Below, one piece after another: positions 35,126 through 43,657 of a DNA stretch of 64,000 nucleotides. The number at the start of each line of letters is the position of its first letter. Within the stretch, counting starts at the first letter, position 1. The stretch covers positions 124,001-188,000 of the forward strand of contig NZ_JAGHKP010000003.1 in the NCBI RefSeq assembly GCF_017742215.1. The letters are read 5' to 3'. Made by a program: the position numbers and the translations under genes. The notes under the pieces were generated by a model. It was not told where the DNA came from, did not search any database, and saw only the letters and a list, made by a program, of their open reading frames with translations. The DNA comes from Chitinophaga chungangae (lineage in GTDB: Bacteria; Bacteroidota; Bacteroidia; Chitinophagales; Chitinophagaceae).

Positions 35126-37282
35126 ATGCTCAAACAATGCTTAAAATGGACAGGTGTTTTGTTGTTATTCATGCACCAGGGTTTCGGTCAGAATTTCCAG
35201 CAGTATGTGGACCCGAAGATCGGGAATGTTGGCCAGCTGCTGCAGCCCACGCGCCCGACGGCGCAATTGCCTAACCAGGTGATGCGTATGCATCCGGTGC
35301 GGGCGGATTATATCGACGACCAGATCAGGAGTTTCCCGATGCTCGTGGTGTCGCACAGGCTGGGAGAGGTGTTTGCCGTTAAACCATATACCGGCGCGGC
35401 CGCGCCCCGGGCCATGCCATACGATCACGACCTGGAGATCACACGCCCATGGGTGTACGAAACCTACCTGGTAGACGATGAGATCACCGTACGGTTCGTT
35501 CCCGGTGAAAAAGCGGGCATGTTCCGTTTTACGTTTCCCGCGGGCAAACCGAAAAACCTGCAGTTCAGCCCGTTCAACCGCGGCTTTTTTGAATGGAAAT
35601 GGCTGGACAATAAAACCGTGGCCGCCACCGAAACCTGGCACGACGATGTGAAGGTGTTCCTCTACGGACAATTCAACACGCCCGGCACTACCGGCAAATC
35701 GCAGATCAGTTTTGCCGCCGGCGCGCCGGAAACGATCGAGCTGCGGTATGCCGTGTCTTTCGTAAGCGCGGAACAGGCGAAGAAAAATTTCACGAAGGAA
35801 GTAAGCCCCGGCGTTACTTTCGAAACGCTCGAAAAACAGGGCGAAGCCGCCTGGGCCAAAGTGATCAATCAAATCCAGGTAACCGGCGGAACGGAAGCGC
35901 AGCGCAGGTCTTTTTACACCGCCCTGTACCGCTGTTATGAAAGGATGGTGAACATCACGGAAGACGGCGCCTATTATTCCGGTTACGATAAAAAAGTGCA
36001 TACCGGCGCCACCCGCCCGTTTTATGTGGATGACTGGAGCTGGGACACCTATCTCGCCCATCATCCGCTGCGCACCATCCTCAACCCGAAACAGGAAGAA
36101 GATATGCTGCAGTCGTACGTGAACATGTACGAGCAAAGCGGCTGGATGCCCACCTTCCCGGTGCTGTTCGGCGATCATGCCTGCATGAACGGCTTCCATT
36201 CCTCCATCACTTTCCTGGACGCATACCGCAAAGGCCTGCGCAATTTTGATGTGGAAAAAGCTTACGAAGGCATGAAGAAAAACGCCACCCAGGCCACTAT
36301 GCTTCCCTGGCGCAACGGCCCGAAAGGCCCGCTGGATGATATCTACCATGCCAAGGGATTTTTCCCCGCACTGCCGAAAGGCGAAAAAGAAACCGACCCG
36401 ATGGTGCACGGTTTTGAAAAAAGACAGGCAGTAGCAGTAACGCTGGGCGGCGCTTACGACGACTGGGCATTGGGCCAGCTGGCGGACGAACTGAAAAAGA
36501 CCGGCGACAAACAGGCGTTCGGAAAACGCGCGGAGAACTATAAAAATCTGTGGGAACCGCAGGCGAAAATGTTCATGCCCAAAGACGCGCAGGGCCAGTG
36601 GATCAAAATCGACCCGAAGATCGACGGCGGCATGGGCGGCCGTGAGTTCTACGACGAAAACAACGGTTATACCTATCAATGGCAGGTGCAGCACGACATT
36701 GCCGGCCTTCGCAGCCTGTTCGGCGGCGCCAAAAACATGGAAGCCGCGCTGGACCAGCTGTACCGCGAAGGACTGGGCCGCAGCAAATACGAGTTCTGGA
36801 GCGTCTTTCCCGATGCTACGGGCCTGGTAGGACAGTATTCAATGGGCAACGAGCCCAGTTTTCATATTCCGTATCTCTACAACTACACAGGCAGCCCGTG
36901 GAAGACGCAGAAACGCATCCGTTTCCTGCTGGACGTATGGTTCAAAGACAACATTTTCGGCATCCCCGGCGATGAAGACGGCGGCGGCATGAGCGCCTTC
37001 GTGGTCTTTTCTTCCATGGGTTTTTACCCTGTTACACCCGGCCTGCCCGAATACAGCATCGGCAGCCCGCTGTTCGAAAAAGTGAGCATACAGCTCGACG
37101 GAGGCAAACAATTCACCGTACTGGCGCACAACGCGTCTGTCGTGAACAAATATATTCAGCGTGCGAAGTTCAACGGCCAGCCTTTGCTGAAGCCGGTATT
37201 TACACACGAGCAACTGACAGGAGGCGGCACCCTTGAACTGGAGATGGGCCCCAAGCCGAATAAAAGCTGGGGAGCGATGTGA
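35126..37282 (+). CDS. GH92 family exo-alpha-mannosidase
   Basis: A 718-residue secreted enzyme; signal peptide about 1-21. GH92 enzymes are calcium-dependent inverting alpha-mannosidases that trim N-glycan or yeast-type mannan. Visible family text: DDWSWDTYLAHHPLRTILNP, SGWMPTFPVLFGDHACMNG, general acid Glu 576 in GNEPSFHIPYLYNY, and the base/metal loop GIPGDEDGGGMSAFVVFSSM with Asp 616 and Asp 618. Length fits the family. It follows the membrane regulator (32370-34913) and precedes a GH71/99-like enzyme by 33 bp, so the two enzymes form an operon. Confidence 0.95.
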   Translation: MLKQCLKWTGVLLLFMHQGFGQNFQQYVDPKIGNVGQLLQPTRPTAQLPNQVMRMHPVRADYIDDQIRSFPMLVVSHRLGEVFAVKPYTGAAAPRAMPYDHDLEITRPWVYETYLVDDEITVRFVPGEKAGMFRFTFPAGKPKNLQFSPFNRGFFEWKWLDNKTVAATETWHDDVKVFLYGQFNTPGTTGKSQISFAAGAPETIELRYAVSFVSAEQAKKNFTKEVSPGVTFETLEKQGEAAWAKVINQIQVTGGTEAQRRSFYTALYRCYERMVNITEDGAYYSGYDKKVHTGATRPFYVDDWSWDTYLAHHPLRTILNPKQEEDMLQSYVNMYEQSGWMPTFPVLFGDHACMNGFHSSITFLDAYRKGLRNFDVEKAYEGMKKNATQATMLPWRNGPKGPLDDIYHAKGFFPALPKGEKETDPMVHGFEKRQAVAVTLGGAYDDWALGQLADELKKTGDKQAFGKRAENYKNLWEPQAKMFMPKDAQGQWIKIDPKIDGGMGGREFYDENNGYTYQWQVQHDIAGLRSLFGGAKNMEAALDQLYREGLGRSKYEFWSVFPDATGLVGQYSMGNEPSFHIPYLYNYTGSPWKTQKRIRFLLDVWFKDNIFGIPGDEDGGGMSAFVVFSSMGFYPVTPGLPEYSIGSPLFEKVSIQLDGGKQFTVLAHNASVVNKYIQRAKFNGQPLLKPVFTHEQLTGGGTLELEMGPKPNKSWGAM

Positions 37283-37315
37283 TAAGACATTCCTTCATCT
37301 TTAAAATTTCATCCA

Positions 37316-39394
37316 ATGCGAAAACAATTCCACGTACTCATTTTGCTGTTAATGTGCGGGTTGCCCGTGTTAGCCCAGGTAGCGCCTGCGGCGCAGGCTG
37401 TTAAAGGAAAAGTGATCTGCGGGTACCAGGCCTGGTTCAACTGCTACGGAGACGGTTCTCCCGTAGCCAGGTGGCGCCACTGGAGCGCGGGCCAGTACAA
37501 TTCCAACAACGGCAGTCCCGCGCCGGGCGCTATCTCATTCGAGGCTTATCCAGACGTGAAAGAGTACCCCTCCGCGGTGATGTTCCAGACGAACCTGGGC
37601 AACACCAACCTGGGCGACCCCGCCAAACTGTTCACTTCCTGGCAGCCGCAAACCATCAACCTGCATTGCCAGTGGATGCAGCAAAACGGCATCGACGGCG
37701 TGGCGCTGCAACGTTTCCTCGGCGAAACCCGCGACGGCGTGTTCAAACGCAACCGCGACAGCGTGGCCGTACGCCTGCGAAGGGCGGCGGAACAGTACCA
37801 GCGCATCTTTTACATCATGTACGACATGAGCGCGGACGACACCACGTATTTCAAGAACGACTGGCTGCACATCGAAAACAACCTCGGCGTGGTCAATTCG
37901 CCGTATTATGCGCACCAGGACGGCAAGCCTGTGATCTGCCTCTGGGGCTTCGGTTTCACCGGCCGCGCCAACGTGCCCGCGCACAGCATCGCCATTATCA
38001 ACTGGCTGAAAGCAAAAGGGTATTACGTGATCGGCGGCGTGCCCACCAACTGGCGCACCAGCAGCGGCGACAGCCATCCCGGCTACAGCGCGGTGTACGA
38101 CAGCTTCGACATGCTGTCTCCCTGGTCTGTAGGCCGTTTCAACAGCATCGCGGGGGCGGACAATTTCAAGAACAACCACGTAACGCCGGACCTCGCTTAC
38201 TGCAACGCCAACGGCATCGATTACCAGCCGGTGATCTTCCCCGGGTTTGCGTGGAGCAACTGGAACGGTGGCCCGGTGAACGAGATCCCGCGTGCAAAAG
38301 GCGAATTTTTCTGGCGGCAGGTGTACAACCTGAAGAACCTCGGTTTCAACACCGCCTACATCGCCATGTTCGACGAATACGACGAAGCCACGAACATCAT
38401 GAAAATGGCAGACAGTTATTTCGACGTGCCGCATAACCAGTATTTCCTGACCGCCAGCGCAGACGGCACTTACATCGGCCCGGACTTTTACCTGCGCCTC
38501 GCGGGCCAGGCCACGAAAGTGTTTAAAGGTACCGCGCCGCTCACCACGAACGTCAGCATCCCGTTCTCCGTGGCGCCGCTGTGGTTCCGCACCAGCGTGC
38601 AGGCGGGATACGATGCGATGCCTTCCTGGACCGACAGCCCAGACCCGTCTTCCGTTCCGAAAAATGTGCTTAGCCCGATCTGCGGCGTGGTGACGGGTGA
38701 AACAAGCTTCACCGGCAACGCTTCCATCCGCGCGGGCGGAACGGACAATGCGTCCAGCGGCGGCTCTTATCATTACTTCCGCGTTTTCGACGTGAACATT
38801 CCTGTGAACGCCGATACACGCCTTACGTGGATGGCGTTTCCCACCAATAACCTGTCGCGCTACGTGAGCGTAGACCTGGTTATGACCGACGGCAGCAACC
38901 TGCGCGACGCCGGCGCAACGGACATCAACGGCGTATCCATGCATCCGGGCGCGGGGCGCGGAACGGTGAACGCCTGGCAAAAACAGACCTGTTACATCGG
39001 CAACTGGCTCAACGGCAAAACCATCGACCGGATCATGATCGCGTACGATCACGGCGCGGATGTGGGCGCGTTTAAAACGTATATAGACGATATCGTGATC
39101 AAAGACACGGCGGAGGTTTTTGCGCCGGCGGCCTTTAAAATGGCGGCTGAAGAAGAAAGCATTGTGCAGGTATTCCCGCAACCAGCGAACAAAACCGCCA
39201 CCGTAAGCATCAGCGGCTGGACGGGCGCGGAAAAAATGGAATTGCTGAACGCAGAAGGGAAAAGCCTGCTGCGGCTGCAGGCCACGGGCAGCAGAACGGA
39301 ACTTCCCGTACAACAATACCCGGCGGGCATTTATTACCTGCGCGTGGAAAGGAACGGGAAATTCATCGTCAAAAAGATCCTCATTACAAGATAA
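37316..39394 (+). CDS. GH71/GH99-like glycoside hydrolase with type IX secretion domain
   Basis: A 692-residue secreted protein. Signal peptide about 1-20 (ending LPVLAQ). The catalytic barrel (about 30-370; GKVICGYQAWFNCYGDGSPV, CQWMQQNGIDGVALQRFLGE, GFNTAYIAMFDEYDEATNIM) has the layout of the GH71/GH99-like group, which includes endo-alpha-mannanases; FDEYDE carries acidic residues expected near the active site. A beta domain follows (about 400-605), then a C-terminal T9SS type A domain (about 615-692; VFPQPANKTATVSISG, GIYYLRVERNGKFIVKKILI), so it should be exported to the cell surface by the type IX system. Paired with GH92 upstream, it suggests alpha-mannan breakdown, endo-acting outside and exo-acting inside. 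GH99 itself is not certain. Confidence 0.82.
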   Translation: MRKQFHVLILLLMCGLPVLAQVAPAAQAVKGKVICGYQAWFNCYGDGSPVARWRHWSAGQYNSNNGSPAPGAISFEAYPDVKEYPSAVMFQTNLGNTNLGDPAKLFTSWQPQTINLHCQWMQQNGIDGVALQRFLGETRDGVFKRNRDSVAVRLRRAAEQYQRIFYIMYDMSADDTTYFKNDWLHIENNLGVVNSPYYAHQDGKPVICLWGFGFTGRANVPAHSIAIINWLKAKGYYVIGGVPTNWRTSSGDSHPGYSAVYDSFDMLSPWSVGRFNSIAGADNFKNNHVTPDLAYCNANGIDYQPVIFPGFAWSNWNGGPVNEIPRAKGEFFWRQVYNLKNLGFNTAYIAMFDEYDEATNIMKMADSYFDVPHNQYFLTASADGTYIGPDFYLRLAGQATKVFKGTAPLTTNVSIPFSVAPLWFRTSVQAGYDAMPSWTDSPDPSSVPKNVLSPICGVVTGETSFTGNASIRAGGTDNASSGGSYHYFRVFDVNIPVNADTRLTWMAFPTNNLSRYVSVDLVMTDGSNLRDAGATDINGVSMHPGAGRGTVNAWQKQTCYIGNWLNGKTIDRIMIAYDHGADVGAFKTYIDDIVIKDTAEVFAPAAFKMAAEEESIVQVFPQPANKTATVSISGWTGAEKMELLNAEGKSLLRLQATGSRTELPVQQYPAGIYYLRVERNGKFIVKKILITR

Positions 39395-39425
39395 AGTTTA
39401 AGTAGTAACGTGATAAACAATGAAA

Positions 39426-39457
39426 GCCCACCCGTGATCTCACAGGTGGGCATTTTT
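39426..39457 (+). terminator. Terminator of the mannan operon
   Basis: Stem GCCCACC / GGTGGGC (39426-39432 with 39445-39451), 12-nt loop, followed by ATTTTTCG. Confidence 0.8.
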
Positions 39458-39503
39458 CGTTTTTGGGGCTATACTTCGTGCATGGATGTCCGTTAGTTAT
39501 TTT

Positions 39504-40283
39504 TTATGACGCTTTATGAAATTCGAATTTGTCCATGATCACATCGTAGGTAGTGGCGGTTTTAACGATACGCATGCGGGTGGGGTAATACCCGTCTTTC
39601 GCGAATTTCGTGCCCTGCTTGATCGTTTTTTCGAACGCGGGTGTGTTTTCCATGAACTGCCGGGTGATCATCGGTTCGTAGAACAATACTTTTCCTTTGA
39701 AGGTGCCGAACAGGAACGTTTCGGTGAACGGCGCGGGATTTTCTGGTTGCAGCTCCGGCGAGGTAATGTCTACCCAATGTTTGCCCATAGCGGCTTCGCC
39801 GCCGTCTGTGGGAATATATTGAGGATGGAGGGAACCGGCGGGCGGCAGGTTGTCGAAATCGGCGGGCGCCTGCGCGTAAGGCGGGATCGCGTTCACGTAT
39901 TCCGGCGTTTCGGTATAAAAATGAAAATCAAAATGCGGTTTGCCGTAGACCGGTTCAGGAAAATGCCCGTTGGGGTTCCAGTTTACCACAACGTGATTGA
40001 ACGGCGTCTGCTCTTTTTCGTTGGGCAAACGCAGCAGGAAAGCGCCTTCATGTTCGTGGCCGCTGCCGCCGGCCGGCAAATTCTGAAACGCGGAATGTGT
40101 GAATGAAGCGCCCACTTCCACCGGCTGTCGGTCGCTGCCGAGCCTTACCCAGGCCCAGGCTTTTCCGCTTCCCATGTTTACTTCGGGGCCTTTGAATACG
40201 TCTTTCGGGGTTTCGGGGTCTTTTTTGCAGGATGCAACCAACAGAAGAAAGGCCGGCACTGCACAAAGGATCAATCGTTTCAT
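39504..40283 (-). CDS. TTHB210-like (DUF5602) lipoprotein
   Basis: A 259-residue lipoprotein. Lipobox FLLLVASC with Cys at about 19 after the start MKRLILCAVPAF. The mature protein shows the TTHB210-like family text: HEHEGAFLLRLPNE, TPFNHVVVNWNPNGHFPEPV then HFDFHFYTETPE, MGKHWVDITSPELQ, FEPMITRQFMENTP-like KVLFYEPMITRQF, and DGYYPTRMRI. The many conserved His residues suggest metal binding, but the function of this family is unknown. The start was chosen so that the signal peptide is N-terminal. Monocistronic. Confidence 0.82.
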   Translation of the reverse strand: MKRLILCAVPAFLLLVASCKKDPETPKDVFKGPEVNMGSGKAWAWVRLGSDRQPVEVGASFTHSAFQNLPAGGSGHEHEGAFLLRLPNEKEQTPFNHVVVNWNPNGHFPEPVYGKPHFDFHFYTETPEYVNAIPPYAQAPADFDNLPPAGSLHPQYIPTDGGEAAMGKHWVDITSPELQPENPAPFTETFLFGTFKGKVLFYEPMITRQFMENTPAFEKTIKQGTKFAKDGYYPTRMRIVKTATTYDVIMDKFEFHKAS

Positions 40284-40388
40284 ACAAAAGTTTTGGGGTG
40301 AATGTTTTAATCTTCCGCAAAGCTCGTGTGAAACACCCGTCGTGTCAAGCGTAATGTGTATCAATTGTTGTTTTCGGGGGATGAATCC

Positions 40389-41684
40389 TCAAAAATCGTC
40401 CTCTTCTTCTTCATTCTGCGCTTTTGCACCGGCAGAACCGGCGGGGAGAATGACGGTGAATACCGTGCCTTCGCCGGGATGGCTTTTTACCAGTAGCTCG
40501 CCGTTGTTGAGATTGGTGAACTCCAGGCACAGCAACAGTCCCAGCCCGCTGCCTCTTTCGCCGCCGGTGCCGTAGGAAGGGATCGTGCGGAGGGAAAACA
40601 GCTCGCCCATTTTTTCCGGCGCAATGCCCGTGCCTTCGTCGCGCACGGTAATGAGAACGGTGCTGTCTGATTGCGAAGCGGCTACATGGATGTTACCGCC
40701 GGGATGGCTGAATTTGATCGCGTTACTCACCAGGTTGCGCAGGATCACGGCCACCTGCTCGCGGTCTGCATACAGGTAAATATCTTCCGGGAGGTCCTGC
40801 GTTACGTGCAGCGATTTCCCTTCGATGCCGGGCACGAACATCTGTAAGATCTCGTCGGCGAGCGGGGCGGGAGGGAAGTGTTCGGGCGCCGTTCTGATCC
40901 CGCGCATCTGCCCCATGCTCCAGCGCAGCATATTGTCGATCGAGCCGCCGAGGTGATGCACTTTTTTGTAAAGCTCTTCGGAGGCTTCGAGCATGTTGCC
41001 TTCGGTATATTCGCCTTTGCGGAACATGTCCAGCAGCAGCTCCAGCGTGGCAAGCGGCCCCCTGATGTCGTGCGCGATCACGGAGAACAGTTTTTCCTTG
41101 TCCCGGTTGAGCGCGGCCAGCGCCTGGCGTTTGGCTTCCATTTCCTGCTGGTAATCGGCATGCACCTGCTTGAAATAACTAAGGGCTAGAATAGGGAACA
41201 GCAATGCGCATGCGACGTTAAAAACGATCCGGGGAACCGGTACCTGCAGCGTGCCCGGTGGGTTCAGGCCGGTGAAATGAATGATCATGAAAGCGGAAAT
41301 GGTCACCAGCGAAAGTGCGGCGATCAGCCGTTTGTTGTCGTACACGAGGGTGGTGACGATGAGGATGTTCAGCAGGAAATATTCAGCCCCGTTGCGGTAA
41401 AGAAGCGCGGTGATCGTATATAAAACAATGCTGTAAACGATCAGCAGCAGGCGGGCGCTGAGGTACCGCTGCCGGTGGTGAAACCAGAAAACGCCGAAGC
41501 AACTCGCCACGTTCAGTCCGTTCAGCAGGCTAAGGGCGTACCGGCCCTGGAATGCGTTGATGATGCAGAAGATCAGCATAAGCGGCACCCAGGGAAGGGC
41601 CAGCAGGTTTAGCAGTTTGGTACGCCTGGCTTCAATGAACGGCATTCCAGGGCGCACGCCGGTATTGACGATGCGCCGGAACAT
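40389..41684 (-). CDS. Membrane sensor histidine kinase
   Basis: A 431-residue kinase. The N-terminal half (about 25-170) is a hydrophobic sensor with five or six membrane spans and no periplasmic domain. A short coil leads to HisKA with acceptor His 205 (FSVIAHDIRGPLATLELLLD) and an HATPase domain (N box NLVSNAIKFSHPGG, G1 DEGTGIAPEKM, G2 GGERGSGLGLLLC). No receiver and no adjacent response regulator are seen. I start at MFRRIVNTG (41684) because a TAnnTTTG element at 41723-41730 would begin transcription near 41716, inside the longer candidate starts. Confidence 0.9.
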   Translation of the reverse strand: MFRRIVNTGVRPGMPFIEARRTKLLNLLALPWVPLMLIFCIINAFQGRYALSLLNGLNVASCFGVFWFHHRQRYLSARLLLIVYSIVLYTITALLYRNGAEYFLLNILIVTTLVYDNKRLIAALSLVTISAFMIIHFTGLNPPGTLQVPVPRIVFNVACALLFPILALSYFKQVHADYQQEMEAKRQALAALNRDKEKLFSVIAHDIRGPLATLELLLDMFRKGEYTEGNMLEASEELYKKVHHLGGSIDNMLRWSMGQMRGIRTAPEHFPPAPLADEILQMFVPGIEGKSLHVTQDLPEDIYLYADREQVAVILRNLVSNAIKFSHPGGNIHVAASQSDSTVLITVRDEGTGIAPEKMGELFSLRTIPSYGTGGERGSGLGLLLCLEFTNLNNGELLVKSHPGEGTVFTVILPAGSAGAKAQNEEEEDDF

Positions 41685-41722
41685 AGTAAGGAACGGGTAC
41701 GGGGAAAAAGCCGGCATGGGCA

Positions 41723-41730
41723 CAAAGATA
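41723..41730 (-). promoter_or_regulatory. Putative -7 element of the histidine kinase gene
   Basis: On the minus strand TATCTTTG matches TAnnTTTG exactly. The predicted start near 41716 gives a leader of about 32 nt. No clear -33 box. Confidence 0.45.
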
Positions 41731-41775
41731 AACATCCGGGACGGAAACCGGCAGTGCCCTTTCCCGATAATCGCG

Positions 41776-41783
41776 TAGCTTTG
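41776..41783 (+). promoter_or_regulatory. Putative -7 element of the RraB-TPR gene
   Basis: TAGCTTTG matches TAnnTTTG exactly, 19 bp before the ATG at 41803, giving a very short leader. It is divergent from the kinase promoter, with about 45 bp between the two elements. Confidence 0.45.
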
Positions 41784-41802
41784 CCCCTGAAAATCAATAC
41801 AG

Positions 41803-42645
41803 ATGGCAGGAAGATATTTTACGCGGGAGGAGTTCATTACCCGGTTTCCCGGGGAAGCCGCGCTTGCGGGGGATGTTTATGCAAGAATGACGGCGAACGG
41901 TTTCACGGCGTACGCCCTGGCGGAGTTCGACGTGTATTTCGTGTCGGATTCGCGGGAGAAGCTGGAAAAACTGGCCGCTTTCCTGACGGCCGTTTATGGC
42001 ATGCAAACCAAATCCCCCGCGGAGCAGAACGGGCAGTGGGAACTGGAAACCGCTTCCCCGAAATTCCCGGTGGATGCGGATAATCTTCTCTGCTGGGCGA
42101 TAGACCTGGCCATTAAAGGTTATGAGCATGATTGCCGCCTGGACGGATACGGCACTTTCGCCGGGGCGGATAATAAAGATTTCCAGGACGAATCGGCCGG
42201 GCAGCTGGCGCATTATTTCGAACTGGCCATGGAATCGTACCGCCAGCGGAATTTCGGCGCGGCCGTTATCAACTTCACCACGGCCATCCGCATTTTTCCC
42301 GAAAACCCCAATTCCTGGTATTCCCGCGCCATCGCCAAAGAAGAGATATTGCTGGGCCCCAAAGCCCGCGAAGATTACGACAAAGCCATCGCACTTTCGC
42401 CGGAATTCCGGGAAGCCTACATCAACCGCGCGGTGAATAAAGACGAAGCCGGGGAATACGAAGCGGCGCTTGCGGATTTTAACAAGGCCATCGAACTGAA
42501 CGCGCTCGATCCCGTCGTGTATTTCAACCGCGGCAATACGCGCCGGCACCTGGGCGACCAGGCGGGCGCCTGCAGCGACTGGAAAAAGGCGAAAGACCTG
42601 GGCGGGGAATACGCTGCGGCGAAGCTGGAAGAGTTTTGCAAATAA
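41803..42645 (+). CDS. RraB-like domain fused to TPR repeats
   Basis: A 280-residue cytosolic protein. Residues about 1-110 resemble RraB, the RNase E regulator: FDVYFVSDSREKLEKLAAFL, WELETASPKFPVDADNLLCW, ending YEHDCRLDGYGTF, with the acidic DGYG signature. Residues about 135-275 form three or four tetratricopeptide repeats (ALADFNKAIELNALDPVVYF then NRGNTRRHLGDQAGACSDWK). RraB proteins in gammaproteobacteria bind the RNase E C-terminal region; a TPR fusion would add a second protein contact. The RraB assignment is by pattern only. Confidence 0.7.
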   Translation: MAGRYFTREEFITRFPGEAALAGDVYARMTANGFTAYALAEFDVYFVSDSREKLEKLAAFLTAVYGMQTKSPAEQNGQWELETASPKFPVDADNLLCWAIDLAIKGYEHDCRLDGYGTFAGADNKDFQDESAGQLAHYFELAMESYRQRNFGAAVINFTTAIRIFPENPNSWYSRAIAKEEILLGPKAREDYDKAIALSPEFREAYINRAVNKDEAGEYEAALADFNKAIELNALDPVVYFNRGNTRRHLGDQAGACSDWKKAKDLGGEYAAAKLEEFCK

Positions 42646-42665
42646 GTGCAACTTCTGTAGATTGT
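42635..42665 (+). promoter_or_regulatory. Possible promoter of the ThuA-domain gene
   Basis: TTTG (42635-42638), 19 bp, then TAGATTGT (42658-42665), which differs from TAnnTTTG at the last two positions. Transcription would begin about 27 nt before the ATG at 42699. Confidence 0.35.
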
Positions 42666-42698
42666 GGGTATTAGAATTCCACGTAAATACCTGTCTTC

Positions 42699-43547
42699 AT
42701 GCGCAGATTCCTCAAAGTAGCAATGGTGCTGCTATTGCTGGCGGGCTTCAGCCTGTCCATGCTCCGGCCCGATCCGCCGGTTATCGTTCCTTCGCCGCAA
42801 GGTTCCCGCCTCGTTACCAGTCTTCTTTCCGGCGAAATCGTTCAGGCCGCGAAAGTCCCGCGTTTCAAGGTACTGGCCCTTGCCGAGCCCGGCGGCCATC
42901 ACATCGCCTATACCCGCGCGGCAAAGCCATGGCTGGACCAGCTGGCGGCAGACAGCAACTTCAGCATTCAATACATCGAAAATACAGACCAGATCGACGA
43001 AAAATTTTTGGCGGGTTTCCGGCTGTTCATCCAGCTCGATTACCCGCCTTATGCCTGGAAACCGGGAGCGGTAAAGGCTTTCGAGGCGTACATCAATTCC
43101 GGCAAAGGCGGCTGGATCGGTTTTCATCACGCCACGTTGCTGGGCGAGTTCGACGGGTTCCCGATGTGGCAATGGTTTTCGGACTTCATGGGCGGTATCC
43201 GTTTTAAAGATTACATCGCCGGTTTCGCAAAAGGAAAGGTAATGGTGGAAGATGCGGGGCATCCCGTCATGAAAGGGATAAAGAACGGTTTCTGGATCGA
43301 AAAGGAAGAATGGTATACTTACGATAAAAGCCCGCGGCCGAATGTGCACGTGATCGCGAGCGTAGACGAAAACACCTATTCCCCCGAAAGCACGAAAAAG
43401 ATGGGCGACCACCCGGTGATCTGGAGCAATCCGCGCATGCCGGGCAGGAACGTGTACATTTTTATGGGCCATTCACCAGACCTGTTCGGCAATCCCGCTT
43501 ATATCACTTTATTCAGGAATGCTGTGAGCTGGGCTTCCGGGCGTTAA
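42699..43547 (+). CDS. ThuA-domain protein, membrane-anchored or exported
   Basis: A 282-residue protein with an N-terminal hydrophobic helix (about 5-22, signal or anchor) and a ThuA class-I glutamine-amidotransferase-like fold: FKVLALAEPGGHHIAYTRAA, LFIQLDYPPYAW, GKGGWIGFHHATLLG, AGHPVMKGIKNGFWIEKEEW and the C-terminal GRNVYIFMGHSPDLFGNPAY. ThuA proteins are linked to trehalose and other sugar-derivative metabolism; the precise reaction is not established. A second ThuA protein is encoded at 58001-58813. Stands alone between an RraB-TPR gene and a serine hydrolase. Confidence 0.85.
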   Translation: MRRFLKVAMVLLLLAGFSLSMLRPDPPVIVPSPQGSRLVTSLLSGEIVQAAKVPRFKVLALAEPGGHHIAYTRAAKPWLDQLAADSNFSIQYIENTDQIDEKFLAGFRLFIQLDYPPYAWKPGAVKAFEAYINSGKGGWIGFHHATLLGEFDGFPMWQWFSDFMGGIRFKDYIAGFAKGKVMVEDAGHPVMKGIKNGFWIEKEEWYTYDKSPRPNVHVIASVDENTYSPESTKKMGDHPVIWSNPRMPGRNVYIFMGHSPDLFGNPAYITLFRNAVSWASGR

Positions 43548-43596
43548 CCGTAACGTTACGCTATACGGAGATGTAAACCGTAACGCTGCGCTTTAC
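43545..43596 (+). repeat. Two imperfect 22-bp direct repeats
   Basis: Copies at 43545-43566 and 43575-43596 share AACCGTAACG...CGCT.TACG with three mismatches and a 30-bp period. The first overlaps the ThuA stop codon and contains the palindrome GTAACGTTAC. Confidence 0.6.
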
Positions 43597-43657
43597 GCGC
43601 AGGCAATTCTTTTTCACCGGCATCTTGATCTCCGGGCGGCTTTAACAGTAAAAGCTT

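Noticed and set aside
37535..39316. Leftward open frame of 593 codons inside the GH71/99-like gene
   Set aside because: Antisense frame of a gene with clear signal peptide, barrel and T9SS domain; no family resemblance of its own.
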